Positions 34,160-44,404 are shown, counted from the stretch's first letter. The stretch is DNA of 64,000 nucleotides from Ga0077560 sp046330435 (GCA_046330435.1 JAXLST010000006.1:1-64000), one strand, 5' to 3'. Numbers and translations are program-made. The notes: generated by a model not told the origin, from the sequence alone.

Positions 34160-35317
34160 TCAGGACAGGCCGAACAGGGACCGGGCGGCCTCGATCATGT
34201 CGAAGGCCTCCTGGTCGGCGCGGGCGCGCTGCCCCTCGTCCACGGACACCGGATCGTCGCCGAGCAGGACCGGGGTGAACTCCCTGCCGGCCCGCTCGGC
34301 GGCCATCGCGAGCCACTCCGCGGGTAGGCCCTCCGGCAGCTCGGCGCCCAGCATCGTGGCCAGCTGGAGCGCCCACAGGCGCGGCAGCAGGTCGATGTTG
34401 TACCCGCCGCCGGTCACGGTGAGCCACCGCCCGCCCGCGGCGTCGTCGGCGATGTCGCGAAGGAGCCGGTACAGGCGGGGGAACGCCGCGGTGGTGACCT
34501 GCAGGTGCGCCATCGGGTCGGCGTGGTGGGGGTCGACGCCGGTCATCATCACGACCATCTCGGGGTCGAACCGCCGCACCGCCGGGCCGATCACGCGGTC
34601 CACGGCCGCCAGGTAGGCGGCGTCGCCCGCGAACGGCGGCAGCGGGACGTTCACCGACGTGCCCTCCGCGGCGCCGACGCCGCGCTCGCCCAGGTGCCCG
34701 GAACCCGGGTACAGGTACCGCCCGCTCTCGTGGACCGAGCAGGTGAGCACGCGCGGGTCCTCGTAGAAGATCCACTGCACGCCGTTGCCGTGGTGCGCGT
34801 CCACGTCGATGTACGCGATGCGCTGCGCCCCGCGGTCCAGCAGGGCCCGGATCGCGACGGCGGCGTCGTTGTAGACGCACATGCCGGTGGCGCGGTCCGC
34901 CATCGCGTGGTGCAGGCCCGCCGGGGCGGGGCAGAACGCCCGCAGGGCCCGTCCCTCCCAGATCTCCAGGGCCCCGGTCACCGCGGAGCCGCAGGCCGCC
35001 GCCGCGGCGGCGTGCATACCTGTGTGGGCGATGGTGTCGCCGTCCGCGAAGCCCCATCGGCGCTCGCCGGGGTCCGCGGCGCGCGCCGGGTCGGCGTCGA
35101 TGCGCCGCACGGCCTCGACGTACTCCGGGGTGTGCACCGCCAGGATCTCGGCGTCGGTCGCGGACCTGGGGTCGTGCCGGGTCACGTCCGGGTGGTCGAG
35201 CAGCCCGTATGCCTCCAGCAGCGCGATGCCGAGCTCACGGCGCAGGCGCCGCTCGGTGTCCGCGCTGGGGTTGTGCGCCTGCAGGTGGGGGCCGTAGACG
35301 AAGGCGGTGGCGGGCAT
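34160..35317 (-). CDS. acuC: AcuC-like histone-deacetylase-family protein
   Basis: 385 residues from ATG 35317. HDAC-fold motifs are complete: GLHHAMADRATGMCVYND (catalytic His pair), YIDVDAHHGNGVQWIFYED (zinc ligands D and H), MMTGVDPHHADP (third ligand D) and TGGGYN (transition-state tyrosine). Bacterial AcuC removes acetyl groups from protein lysines, including acetyl-CoA synthetase. No acetoin or acs genes are adjacent, so the target is open. Confidence 0.9.
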   Translation of the reverse strand: MPATAFVYGPHLQAHNPSADTERRLRRELGIALLEAYGLLDHPDVTRHDPRSATDAEILAVHTPEYVEAVRRIDADPARAADPGERRWGFADGDTIAHTGMHAAAAAACGSAVTGALEIWEGRALRAFCPAPAGLHHAMADRATGMCVYNDAAVAIRALLDRGAQRIAYIDVDAHHGNGVQWIFYEDPRVLTCSVHESGRYLYPGSGHLGERGVGAAEGTSVNVPLPPFAGDAAYLAAVDRVIGPAVRRFDPEMVVMMTGVDPHHADPMAHLQVTTAAFPRLYRLLRDIADDAAGGRWLTVTGGGYNIDLLPRLWALQLATMLGAELPEGLPAEWLAMAAERAGREFTPVLLGDDPVSVDEGQRARADQEAFDMIEAARSLFGLS

Positions 35318-35391
35318 CGCGACACCCTACGCCGCGGGCCGGCACCCGAGCCGCGGGTAACGGCGGCGTCCCACGGGGGATACTCGGGGCG

Positions 35392-36216
35392 ATGCGCCGT
35401 CTCGCCACTCCCCTCGCCGTCTCGCTCCTGGCCGCCGCCGCGGCGGCCGGCTGCGGGGGCGGCACGGACGGCGGGGCCGCGTCCACCGCGACGACGACGG
35501 CGGCGGTCCCCGCGGACGCCCCGGCGGTGGCGACCCTGGGCGGCGTCAGGTACGCCTTCACCGGGGTCGACTGCGTCGACCGCTCCGACGGGATCATCGC
35601 CGACGCGTGGGGCCCCGACGGCCTCGACGCCGAGGTCTACCTGCACGCCGGCACCAGCAGCGCGGTGGTGCACATCCCCGACCGCAGCGAGCTGGTGCCC
35701 AGGTCATGGAGCGCCCTCCCCGCCACGGTGCGGTGGTCCGCCCCGGTCGCCACGGCCTCGGGCACGGCATCCGTGCTGGGCGACGGCCCAGCGCCGCGTC
35801 AGCTGTCGGTGCGCATCACGTGCCCGCAGCACCGGAGCGCCGGGTCCGGCCGCATCCGCGTGGGCACGGCGCCGCCGCTGGTCCCGGTGTGGGTCGGATG
35901 CCGGCGCACCGGGATCCAGGAGGTGGAGGTGTTCGCCCGCGGGCGCCTCCGGGGACGCGAGTGGTCGCTGATCCTGCTGCGCAGGGCCACTGCGGACGGC
36001 CACGGCGACCGCGTCAGCGGCCAGGGGGCGCTGACCGGCGATGCGTCCGCGGCGCGCACCGGGACCGGCGACCTGGGGAGCCGCCCCGGCATGTTCACGG
36101 TGCGCGGCGACCGCGTCGCCCTCACCGCCCCGGGACTCCGGCTGGCGCTCGCCGGGGGCCGTCCGGCGCGCGTGACCGGCACGCTCAGCTGCGGGCTCAA
36201 CGTCCGCCGGATCTGA
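35392..36216 (+). CDS. Lipoprotein of unknown function
   Basis: ATG 35392; 274 residues. A lipoprotein signal ends AAAAAGC, with the lipidated cysteine at 21, followed by a Thr/Ala linker. The mature part is beta-rich with four paired cysteines (VDCVDRS, ITCPQ, VGCRR, LSCGLN). No family recognised. It is divergent from acuC across 74 bases. Confidence 0.7.
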   Translation: MRRLATPLAVSLLAAAAAAGCGGGTDGGAASTATTTAAVPADAPAVATLGGVRYAFTGVDCVDRSDGIIADAWGPDGLDAEVYLHAGTSSAVVHIPDRSELVPRSWSALPATVRWSAPVATASGTASVLGDGPAPRQLSVRITCPQHRSAGSGRIRVGTAPPLVPVWVGCRRTGIQEVEVFARGRLRGREWSLILLRRATADGHGDRVSGQGALTGDASAARTGTGDLGSRPGMFTVRGDRVALTAPGLRLALAGGRPARVTGTLSCGLNVRRI

Positions 36217-36376
36217 GCGCACCGCCCGCCGGCCCGTGATGGGGTCCGGCACGCGTGCCCGCTGCGGATGAGCACGGATGTGGGGCGACCGGGATGGGGC
36301 CATCGTCCCGCCCACGGTCCGCGACTTGGCGCGCGGATGTCGAAAGTGCCCTCCGATCGTCCGATGGAGGGAGACG

Positions 36377-38893
36377 TTGGACGTCTCCGCCTCATCAACT
36401 CCCCCCTGCGACTGGCACGGCGCCGGCGACATCGGCACCGGCCTGCTCCGCGACCTCCTGGACGAGACCGGCGACCTGGTCTTCTGCGTCGGGCCGGACC
36501 TGCGGCTCACCTTCGTGAACCGCCCGGTGAAGGTCGCCACCGCCTGCCGCGCCGCGCAGCTGCTGGGCCAGCCGGTGGGCGCCACCCGGCTGTTCGGCAC
36601 CGCGGCCATGGTGGTGCAGGAGTTCCTGCGCTCGGCCCTGGCCGAGGCGCGGCTGGCGGGGATCGAGGTGGCGTGGCTGCGCTCGGAGGGCACGCGCATC
36701 TACGCGCTGCACGCCGTGCCCGATGTGGACGCCGACGGCGCGGCCCGGGCGCTGGTGGTGCGCGCCCAGAACATCACCGGGCTGCGGCGCACCGAGCAGG
36801 ACCTGCGCGCCCGGGAGCACGCCTTCCGGACGCTCGCGGAGAACTCCCCGGACAACATCATCCGGTACGGCCTCGACGCCCGCGCCGTGTACTGCAACCG
36901 GGAGATCGAGCAGCGCGTCGCGAACGCCAGCGCGGGCAGCGTCATCGGGCGCACCCCCGTCGAGTCGCGCCCGCCGGGCATGGTGGGCGCCGAGCAGTAC
37001 GAGGCGCGCCTGCGGCACACCCTCGCCACCGGTGAGCCGGGCACCTGCGAGCTGCGGCTCCTGGACCCGGCGGGGGACGTCCGCATCCACCAGATCCGGT
37101 TCGCCGCCGAGCGCGACGCCGACGGGCGCATCCACGGCGCCGTCGCCGTGGGCCGTGACATCACCGACGAAGCGGTGATGCGGCAGGCGCTCGCCGAGAA
37201 GGAGCGGGACTTCCGCACCCTCGCCGAGAACGCCGCCGACAACATCATCCGCTGGGACACCGCCGCCCGGGTGATGTACATGAACCCGGCGATGGCCCGC
37301 ATGTTCGGCCACGGGACCGAGGACCGGCTGGGCATGACCCCCGCCGACATCGCCCCGGACGGGGAGTTCCAGGACATCCACGACGCCGTCCTGCGCGTCG
37401 CGGGCACGGGCCGCACCGAGGACCTGGAGCTGCGGTTCCCGGTGGACGGGGTGCAGCACATCCACCACGTGCACCTCATCCCCGAGCGCGACGAGTCCGG
37501 CTGGATCCGCAGCGTCCTGGGGATCGGCCGGGACATCACCGAGCGCATGGCGCACCTGGAGCTCATCGAGTCGCTGCTGCGCACCGACTCCCTCACCCGC
37601 CTCGCCAACCGGCAGGCGCTGCAGGAGCGGGCCCCGGGCGTGCTCGCCGGCGTGCTGCGCCGCGGCGGCCAGGCGGCGGTGATGCTCCTGGACCTCGACC
37701 AGTTCAAGGCCGTCAACGACGGGATGGGCCACAGCGCCGGCGACGAGCTGCTGCGCGGCGCCGCCGAGCGGCTGCGCGGGGCGCTGCGCGCCGACGACCT
37801 GCTCGCCCGCCTCGGCGGCGACGAGTTCGTGGTCGTCGCCCCGGACATCACGGGCACCGCCGACATCGCCGCGATCGCGGAGCACCTGCACGGCGCCCTG
37901 TGCGACCCCCTCCCGGCCGGCGGCCGCAGCGTCCGGGTGACGGCCAGCATCGGCGTCGCGGTGTTCCCCGGCGACGGGGACGGGCTCGAGGACCTCCTCG
38001 CCCACGCCGACAGCGCGATGTACCACGCCAAGCGCAACGGGCGCGGCGGCACCGAGTACTACCGCAGCGAGCTGGGCGACGAGGTCCACCGCCGCCTGCT
38101 GCTGGAGGAGTCCCTGCGGCTCGCGTCCGCCGGCGAGGGCCTGGAGCTGTACTTCCAGCCCATCGTGTCGCTGGACGACCCCTTCCGGGTGGAGGGCGCC
38201 GAGGCGCTGCTGCGCTGGAACCACCCGACGCTGGGCCTGCTGAGCCCCGACGCGTTCATCGCCGCGGCCGAGGAGACCGGCTCGATCGTCCCGATGGGGC
38301 GGTGGGTCCTCGCCGAGGCGGCGCGCGCCGCAGTGCGCTGGAACCGGGGACGCGACGAGCCGCTGCGCATCGCGGTGAACGTCTCGACGCGCCAGTTCAC
38401 CCTCGACGACGTGGTCGGCGTCGTCGACGCCGTGCTGGAGGAGACGGCCTGCGAGCCGTCCTGGCTGTCGGTGGAGATCACCGAGAGCGCCCTCCTCGAG
38501 GACTCGCGCATGGTGCACGCCGCCCTGGAGGCGTTCCGCGACCGCGGCATGCGGGTCGCCATCGACGACTTCGGGACCGGGTACTCCGCCCTGAACTACC
38601 TGGTGCGCTTCCCCATGGACTGCCTGAAGATCGACCGCAGCTTCGTGCAGGGGATCGGGCGCAGCGAACGCGACGACGAGCTGGTGAAGGCGTTCATCGC
38701 GATGGCGACCGCCCTGAACCTGTCGACCGTCGCGGAGGGGATCGAGACCGGCGAGCAGGCCGTGTTCCTGCGCGCCCACGGCTGCGAATCCGGGCAGGGG
38801 TACCGGTTCGGCCGCCCGATGCCGGCCGCCCGGTTCGCCCGCGAGGTCCTGGGCATCACGGCCCCGGTGAACGGGCTGCGCCGGCCCGTCTGA
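36377..38893 (+). CDS. PAS-PAS-PAS-GGDEF-EAL cyclic-di-GMP enzyme
   Basis: TTG 36377 is preceded by GGAGGGAG, a much better start than ATG 36278; 838 residues. Three PAS repeats (~20-135, ~148-265, ~272-390) each end in GRDIT-like linkers. The GGDEF domain (~400-565) has an intact LGGDEF site. The EAL domain (~580-825) has EALLRW and the other catalytic residues (NVSTRQF, ITESALL, DDFGTGYS, KIDRSFVQG, EGIET), so both synthesis and hydrolysis are possible. No transmembrane helix. It lies 108 bases before a close paralogue on the same strand, evidently a tandem duplication. Confidence 0.93.
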   Translation: MDVSASSTPPCDWHGAGDIGTGLLRDLLDETGDLVFCVGPDLRLTFVNRPVKVATACRAAQLLGQPVGATRLFGTAAMVVQEFLRSALAEARLAGIEVAWLRSEGTRIYALHAVPDVDADGAARALVVRAQNITGLRRTEQDLRAREHAFRTLAENSPDNIIRYGLDARAVYCNREIEQRVANASAGSVIGRTPVESRPPGMVGAEQYEARLRHTLATGEPGTCELRLLDPAGDVRIHQIRFAAERDADGRIHGAVAVGRDITDEAVMRQALAEKERDFRTLAENAADNIIRWDTAARVMYMNPAMARMFGHGTEDRLGMTPADIAPDGEFQDIHDAVLRVAGTGRTEDLELRFPVDGVQHIHHVHLIPERDESGWIRSVLGIGRDITERMAHLELIESLLRTDSLTRLANRQALQERAPGVLAGVLRRGGQAAVMLLDLDQFKAVNDGMGHSAGDELLRGAAERLRGALRADDLLARLGGDEFVVVAPDITGTADIAAIAEHLHGALCDPLPAGGRSVRVTASIGVAVFPGDGDGLEDLLAHADSAMYHAKRNGRGGTEYYRSELGDEVHRRLLLEESLRLASAGEGLELYFQPIVSLDDPFRVEGAEALLRWNHPTLGLLSPDAFIAAAEETGSIVPMGRWVLAEAARAAVRWNRGRDEPLRIAVNVSTRQFTLDDVVGVVDAVLEETACEPSWLSVEITESALLEDSRMVHAALEAFRDRGMRVAIDDFGTGYSALNYLVRFPMDCLKIDRSFVQGIGRSERDDELVKAFIAMATALNLSTVAEGIETGEQAVFLRAHGCESGQGYRFGRPMPAARFAREVLGITAPVNGLRRPV

Positions 38894-39001
38894 CCGACGA
38901 ATCCGGACGCCGCGGCCCCGCGGCACCCCCGGTTCGGCGGTTCGGGGCCTCCACCGACGCATTTCCTCGCGTCCGCGCTCGGGAAGCGCGCGAAGCGGCC
39001 G

Positions 39002-41113
39002 ATGCCTTCTGAGGTGGACCGACACGAACGCCATGGTGGCCGGCGGGCGCAGGGCGACGCCGGCGACGCGCTCATCCGCGCGGCGCTGGACCAGACCGAC
39101 GACCCCGTGATCGGGGTCGGTGCCGACCTGCGGCTCGTGTACCTCAACGGTGCGGCGGACCTCGCGTGCGGCGGGCCGCCCGGCGCCGCCCTGGGACGCG
39201 ACGTCGCCGAGTGCGGGCTGTTCGGCGACGCCGGCCCGGAGGTGCGCGCGTTGCTGGAGGCGGCCGTCCCGGCCGACGGCCCGGACCGCGCCGAGGTGGC
39301 GGTGTGCGACGGCACCCGGATCTTCTCCCTCCGCGTCGCCGCCGACCGCGACGGGGACGGGCACGCCAGGTCCCTGCTGCTGCTGTGCACCGACATCACC
39401 CGCGAGCGGCGGCTCGCCGAGGACCTGCGGGAGCGCGAGCACCGGTTCCGGACGCTCGCCGAGAACGCCGGGGACAACATCATCCGGTGGGACACCGACG
39501 TCCGCGTGCGGTACATGAACCCGGCCATGGCCGCGGTGTTCGGGGCGCCGGAGGACGAGGTCATCGGCCGGCACCCGCACGAGGTGTTCCCGGACCTGCG
39601 CTACACCGCGGTCGTCGACACCGTGGAGGCGGCCATCGGCACCGGTGAGCCGCAGCTCCTGGACCTGCGGTTCCCCGGGCAGGACGGGAGGATGGAGTAC
39701 CACCAGATCCGCATCGTCCCCGAGCGGGACGAGGCCGGCCGGGTGGTGAGCGTGATCGGCGTGGGCCGGGACATCACCGAGAAGATGCGGCACATGGAGA
39801 TCGTGGAGTCCCTGCTCCACACGGACCCGCTCACCCGGCTGTTCAACCGGCAGGCCCTGCACGAGCGTGCGCCGACGCTGCTGGCCGCGGCGGCCCGGCG
39901 CGGCCAGCAGGTCGCGGTGATGCTGCTGGACCTGGACCACTTCAAGGCCGTCAACGACGGGATGGGCCACAGCGCCGGGGACGTGCTGCTGCGGCAGGTC
40001 GCCGACCGCGTCGCGGGCCGGCTGCGCCCCGACGACCTGCTGGTGCGCCTGGGCGGCGACGAGTTCGTGGTCGTCGCGCCGCACGTGGGCGACCCGCGGG
40101 AGGTCGCCGCGATCGTCGGGCGGCTGCAGCGCGCGATCGCCGAGCCCATGACCATCGACGGACGCGAGATGCGCGTCAGTGCGAGCATCGGGGTGGCGGT
40201 GTTCCCCGGCGACGGGGCGGGCCTGGAGGAGCTGCTCGCGCACGCCGACAGCGCGATGTACCACGCCAAGCACAACGGCCGGGGGCGCAGCGAGTACTAC
40301 CGCAGCGAGCTGAGCGACGCGGTGCACCGGCGCCTGGAGCTCCAGGAGGCCATGCGCGAGGCGTCCACCGGCACCGGCCTGGAGCTGTTCTTCCAGCCGC
40401 AGGTGCGGCTCGACGACCCGGGGCGCGTGGTGGGGGCGGAGGCCCTGCTGCGCTGGCACCACCCCACGCTCGGGCTCATCGCGCCCGACCAGTTCATCGG
40501 GCTGGCGGAGGAGACCGGCATGATCGCCCCGATGGGGCGGTGGGTGCTGGAGACCACCGCGGTCCGGTGGAACCGGGACCGGCGGGAACCGCTGACGATC
40601 GCCGTGAACGTCTCCACCCGCCAGTTCACGCTGGACGAGCTCATCGGCACCGTCGACGAGGTGCTGCGCACCACCGGCTGCGACCCGCGCTGGCTGGGGT
40701 TCGAGATCACCGAGAGCGCGCTCATCGAGGACTCGGCGGTGGTGCAGCGCACCCTGGAGGACCTCCGCGCCCGGGGGATCTCCGTCGCCGTCGACGACTT
40801 CGGGACCGGGTACTCGGCGCTGAACTACCTGGTGCGCTTCCCCCTGGACCACATGAAGATCGACAAGAGCTTCGTGCAGGGCATCGGGCGCGGCGAGCGG
40901 GACGACGAGCTGGTGAAGGCCTTCATCGCCATGGCGAGCGCCCTGCACCTGGGGACGGTCGCGGAGGGCATCGAGACGCCCGGCCAGGCGGCGTTCCTGC
41001 TGGCGCACGGCTGCCGGGTGGCGCAGGGCTACCTGTACGGCCGGCCCGTCCCGGTCGGGGAGTTCGAGCGGCTGCACCTCCCGCCCGCCGGGGCGCTGCG
41101 CCCGGCGGCGTAG
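39002..41113 (+). CDS. PAS-PAS-GGDEF-EAL cyclic-di-GMP enzyme (paralogue)
   Basis: ATG 39002; 703 residues. It has the same plan as its upstream neighbour but one PAS fewer (~20-135, ~140-258). LGGDEF and EALLRW are intact, with matching NVSTRQF, ITESALI, DDFGTGYS and KIDKSFVQG. Long identical runs with the neighbour, such as ERDDELVKAFIAMA, show recent duplication. The PAS domains differ most, so the pair probably senses different signals. Soluble; convergent with the cation-efflux gene. Confidence 0.93.
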   Translation: MPSEVDRHERHGGRRAQGDAGDALIRAALDQTDDPVIGVGADLRLVYLNGAADLACGGPPGAALGRDVAECGLFGDAGPEVRALLEAAVPADGPDRAEVAVCDGTRIFSLRVAADRDGDGHARSLLLLCTDITRERRLAEDLREREHRFRTLAENAGDNIIRWDTDVRVRYMNPAMAAVFGAPEDEVIGRHPHEVFPDLRYTAVVDTVEAAIGTGEPQLLDLRFPGQDGRMEYHQIRIVPERDEAGRVVSVIGVGRDITEKMRHMEIVESLLHTDPLTRLFNRQALHERAPTLLAAAARRGQQVAVMLLDLDHFKAVNDGMGHSAGDVLLRQVADRVAGRLRPDDLLVRLGGDEFVVVAPHVGDPREVAAIVGRLQRAIAEPMTIDGREMRVSASIGVAVFPGDGAGLEELLAHADSAMYHAKHNGRGRSEYYRSELSDAVHRRLELQEAMREASTGTGLELFFQPQVRLDDPGRVVGAEALLRWHHPTLGLIAPDQFIGLAEETGMIAPMGRWVLETTAVRWNRDRREPLTIAVNVSTRQFTLDELIGTVDEVLRTTGCDPRWLGFEITESALIEDSAVVQRTLEDLRARGISVAVDDFGTGYSALNYLVRFPLDHMKIDKSFVQGIGRGERDDELVKAFIAMASALHLGTVAEGIETPGQAAFLLAHGCRVAQGYLYGRPVPVGEFERLHLPPAGALRPAA

Positions 41114-41119
41114 TCCCCG

Positions 41120-42064
41120 TCAGGGCGCGGTGGGGTCGAGGTAGACCTCCGTGACGTCCGGCACCTCCCGCCGCATGGACTCCCGCACGCGGGGGCCGAG
41201 GGCGGCGATCTCCGCGGGGCCGGCGTCACCGGCGAGCGTCACGCGCGCCGCCACCAGCAGCCGGGCGGGCCCGATGTGGGTGGTCACCAGGGACCGCACG
41301 GCCGCGATCTCCGGCTGCCGGGTGAGCACCTCGCGCAGGCGCCGCTGTTCCTCGGGCAGGGCCGCCTCCCCGATGAGCAGCGCCTTGGTGTCGCGTGCCA
41401 GGGCGATCGCGGCGACGGCGAGCAGCAGCCCCACCGCGATGGCGCCCGCGGCGTCCCACCAGGCGTCGCCCGTGAGGTGGTGCAGCGTGACGGCCCCGAG
41501 GGCGACCAGGACGCCCGCGATGGCGGCGCCGTCCTCGAACACGACGGTGCGGACGGTGGGGTCGGTGCTGTGGCGCAGGTACCGGCGCACCGAGGTGCGG
41601 TGCCTGCGGGCGCCCTCCCCCACCTCGCGCAGGGCGCGCCGGAAGGACACCGACTCCGCCACCAGGCTCAGGCCGAGCACTGCCACCGCCAGGCGGAACC
41701 GCTCCGGTTCCTCGGGCAGCACGGTGAGGGTCGCGACGCCCTCGGCGATGCTGAACACCGCCCCGCCGATGAAGATGAAGATCGCGGCGAGCAGGGCCCA
41801 GAAGAACCGCTCCCGCCCGTACCCCACCTGGTGGCGGCCGTCGGCGGGCAGCTCCCCGCGGCGCAGGGAGATCAGCAGCAGCCCCTGGTCGGCGGTGTCG
41901 GCCACCGAGTGCGCGGCCTCGGCGATCATCGCCGCAGAGCCGCCCAGCAGCCCCGCCACACCCTTCGCCACCGCGACCGCGATGTTGGCGCCGAGGGCGT
42001 ACAGCACGGACGCCCGCTGCCCGGCGCCGCGCGCGTGATGGGGGGTGGGCGCGGGTGCGGCCAT
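41120..42064 (-). CDS. Cation diffusion facilitator (CDF) transporter
   Basis: ATG 42064; 314 residues. Six transmembrane helices with the CDF metal sites HSVADTADQ (helix 2) and EDGAAIAGVLVA (helix 5). The C-terminal ~80 residues form the cytoplasmic ferredoxin-like domain (IAAVRSLVTTHIGP, VTLAGDAGPAEI). The family exports Zn2+, Fe2+ or Mn2+ against protons. The helix-2 H-xxx-D arrangement suits zinc-type members, but the metal is not certain. Confidence 0.9.
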   Translation of the reverse strand: MAAPAPTPHHARGAGQRASVLYALGANIAVAVAKGVAGLLGGSAAMIAEAAHSVADTADQGLLLISLRRGELPADGRHQVGYGRERFFWALLAAIFIFIGGAVFSIAEGVATLTVLPEEPERFRLAVAVLGLSLVAESVSFRRALREVGEGARRHRTSVRRYLRHSTDPTVRTVVFEDGAAIAGVLVALGAVTLHHLTGDAWWDAAGAIAVGLLLAVAAIALARDTKALLIGEAALPEEQRRLREVLTRQPEIAAVRSLVTTHIGPARLLVAARVTLAGDAGPAEIAALGPRVRESMRREVPDVTEVYLDPTAP

Positions 42065-42172
42065 CGTCCCGGTCCGTTCCCGCCGCGGCGCCGGCCGAAC
42101 CGGGTCCGGGTTTGCGTGCGCTCGGCCCCGGGGACGCCGCGGGGACCGCGAACCCGTCCCCAGGAGGCCCGC

Positions 42173-43159
42173 GTGCGGATCGGCTACAAGCTCGCCACCG
42201 AGGCGTTCGACCCGAAGGAACTGGTGCGCCAGGCCGTCATGGCCGAGGAGGCCGGGTTCGACTTCGTGGAGATGAGCGACCACTTCCACCCGTGGCTGGA
42301 GGAGCAGGGCCACTCGGGCTTCACGTGGAGCATGCTCGCGTCCATCGCCGCCCGCACGGAGCGCATCGGCCTCGCCACGGGCGTGACCTGCCCCACCATG
42401 CGGTACCACCCCGCCGTGATCGCCCAGGCGGCCGCGACGCTGCAGATCCTCTCCGACGGCCGCTTCACGCTCGGGATCGGGGCGGGTGAGAAGCTCAACG
42501 AGCACGTCACCGGCGACGGGTATCCGGCGGTGCGGGTGCGCCACCGCATGCTGCGCGAGGCCCTGGAGATCATCCGGCTGCTGTGGCGCGGCGGGTACCG
42601 CAGCTACGACGGGCGGTACCTGCGCCTGGAGGACGCCCGGGTGTTCGACCTGCCCGACGTGCTGCCGGTGATCGCCGTGGCCGCGAGCGGCCCCGCGTCG
42701 GCGCGGATCGCCGCGGAGCTCGGGGACGGCCTGTTCGGCACCGAGCCGAAGCCGGAGCTGCTGGACACGTGGCGTGGGCTCGGCGGCTCGGGGCCGGCGT
42801 TCGGCGAGGTGCCGCTGGCGTGGGCGCAGGACGAGGACGCCGCCGCGCGGGAGGCGCACCGCACGATGCGGTGGGCGCTCACCGGCTGGAAGGTCATGTC
42901 CGAGCTCCCGAACCCCGTGAACTTCGACGCGGCGAGCGGGACGGTGACCGTGGACCAGGTCAGGGAGGCCTTCGCGTGCGGTCCCGACGTGGACCGGCAC
43001 GTGGAGATGGCGCGGCGGTTCGCCGACGCCGGCTACGACCACCTGGTGCTCATGAACGCCGGGCCCGATCCGGACGGCTTCATGCGGTTCTTCGCCGACG
43101 AGCTCGCCGACCGCGTGCGGGCACTGTCCCCCACCCGGGAGGTGCGTGCCGCGGCGTGA
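42173..43159 (+). CDS. F420-dependent oxidoreductase, G6PDH family (LLM class)
   Basis: GTG 42173 with AGGAGG; 328 residues. The start IGYKLATEAF, DFVEMSDHFHPW, TGVTCPTMRYHPA and GIGAGEKLNEH match the F420-dependent glucose-6-phosphate-dehydrogenase-like luciferase family. These TIM-barrel enzymes pass hydride between substrate and coenzyme F420, which fits an actinobacterial host. The true substrate is often not G6P in this group. It is divergent from the CDF gene. Confidence 0.9.
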   Translation: MRIGYKLATEAFDPKELVRQAVMAEEAGFDFVEMSDHFHPWLEEQGHSGFTWSMLASIAARTERIGLATGVTCPTMRYHPAVIAQAAATLQILSDGRFTLGIGAGEKLNEHVTGDGYPAVRVRHRMLREALEIIRLLWRGGYRSYDGRYLRLEDARVFDLPDVLPVIAVAASGPASARIAAELGDGLFGTEPKPELLDTWRGLGGSGPAFGEVPLAWAQDEDAAAREAHRTMRWALTGWKVMSELPNPVNFDAASGTVTVDQVREAFACGPDVDRHVEMARRFADAGYDHLVLMNAGPDPDGFMRFFADELADRVRALSPTREVRAAA

Positions 43160-43211
43160 CGCGGGTGCGCATCCGGAAGGCCTGGCACTCTGCGGCCATG
43201 CGCATCGGAAC

Positions 43212-44404
43212 ATGGAACATGGAGGGCAAGGCACGCAGCACAGCGCTCCCCGCCGGTACGACCTCGACTGGCTCAGGGTCGCGGCCGTGCTGCTGCTCGT
43301 CCTGTTCCACACCGCGCGCGTCTTCAACAGCGGCGAGGACTTCTATGTGAAGCACCCGTCGCCCGATGGTGCGTCGGAGCGGTTCATCGCGATCGTCGGC
43401 CCATGGCACATGAGCCTGCTCTTCCTCCTGGCGGGCGCCGCGACGTGGCTGGCCTTCCGAGCCGCGGGGCCGGTGCGTACACCGGCGAGCGGCCCGCCGG
43501 TCGCTGGTCCCGTTCGCCGTGGGGGTGCCGGTGCTGGTGCTCCCCAGACGTGGCTCGCGTACCGCACGCACCGGGACCCCGGGGCGTCCTTCCTCGGGTA
43601 CGCGCCGCGCTTCTTCACCACCGCCGACGCCGATCTCGCCGCGTCGGCTACTCGGGCGGCTTCACCCCGGGCCATCTGTGGTTCATCGCGTTCCTACCGG
43701 GTCTTCGCCCTCGCATCGCTCCTGCTGCTGTCCCTCCACCACGGCCGCGCCCACGGTGTGCTCACCGCCGCGGGCCGGGCGGGCGTCGCCGCTGTGGCTC
43801 CTCGCGCTCCCGGTTCTCGTGCTCGTCCCGCCGTGGTTCGCGATCCGCGACGACATGAGCGGCCAGAACGCGCTCGGGTTCCTCGTGATGTTCCTGCTGG
43901 GCTTCGCCGTCGCCGGGGCGGGGACGCCGGAGTCCACGCTGCAGCGCCACTGGCCGTGGATCCTCGGCCTCGGAGCGGCCGCGTCCGCCGCGCAGTCATC
44001 GTCCTGGAGCCCTCGGACCGGTGACGCCCCGGACGGCGCCGCCGCCCTCGCCGGCGTCAAGTCGCTGTACGAGCTCGGCGTCTGGGCCGTGATCCTCGGA
44101 CTCCTCGGCGCGGCACGGCGGTTCGCGGACCGCGGCGGCGTGGCGTGGCGGTACGCCTCGAGGCCGCGTACCTGTTCCGTGCTCCACCAGACCGTCATCG
44201 TCGCGATCGCCTACGAGGTGGTGCGCTGGGACGTGCCGCCGGTCCTGGACTACGCGGTCATCGCGGTCGCTTCGACGATGGCCACCGTCGTCGTCTACGA
44301 GCTCGCCGTGCGCAGGTGGGCCGCCGTGCGCGTCCTTCGGCATGCGGCCCTGTCGCCGGGCGGCCGCGGCCCGCCGGACCGCGACCGCCTGAGCACGGGC
44401 CGTC
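43212..44404 (+). pseudogene. Decayed acyltransferase-3 family membrane protein
   Basis: Fragments of an integral membrane acyltransferase (acyl_transf_3) follow in the right order but in changing frames. RYDLDWLRVAAVLLLVLFHT and GPWHMSLLFLLAGA (from 43212) are in one frame; SLVPFAVGVPVLVLP (~43500) in the next; PQTWLAYRTHRD (~43546) back; GGFTPGHLWFIAFL (~43655) in the third; then FALASLLLLS, then LALPVLVLVPPWFAI, and finally VLHQTVIVAIAYEVVRWDV (~44180). At least seven shifts, in both directions, rule out a single indel. The flanking genes are intact, so real decay is the best reading. Confidence 0.8.

Noticed and set aside
36395..41077. Leftward open frame of about 1560 codons across both GGDEF-EAL genes
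   Set aside because: Mirror of two well-supported genes; composition is low-complexity and no ribosome site fits.
43212..44404. Programmed frameshifting in an active acyltransferase
   Set aside because: At least seven shifts in both directions at unrelated sequences fit decay, not programmed recoding.
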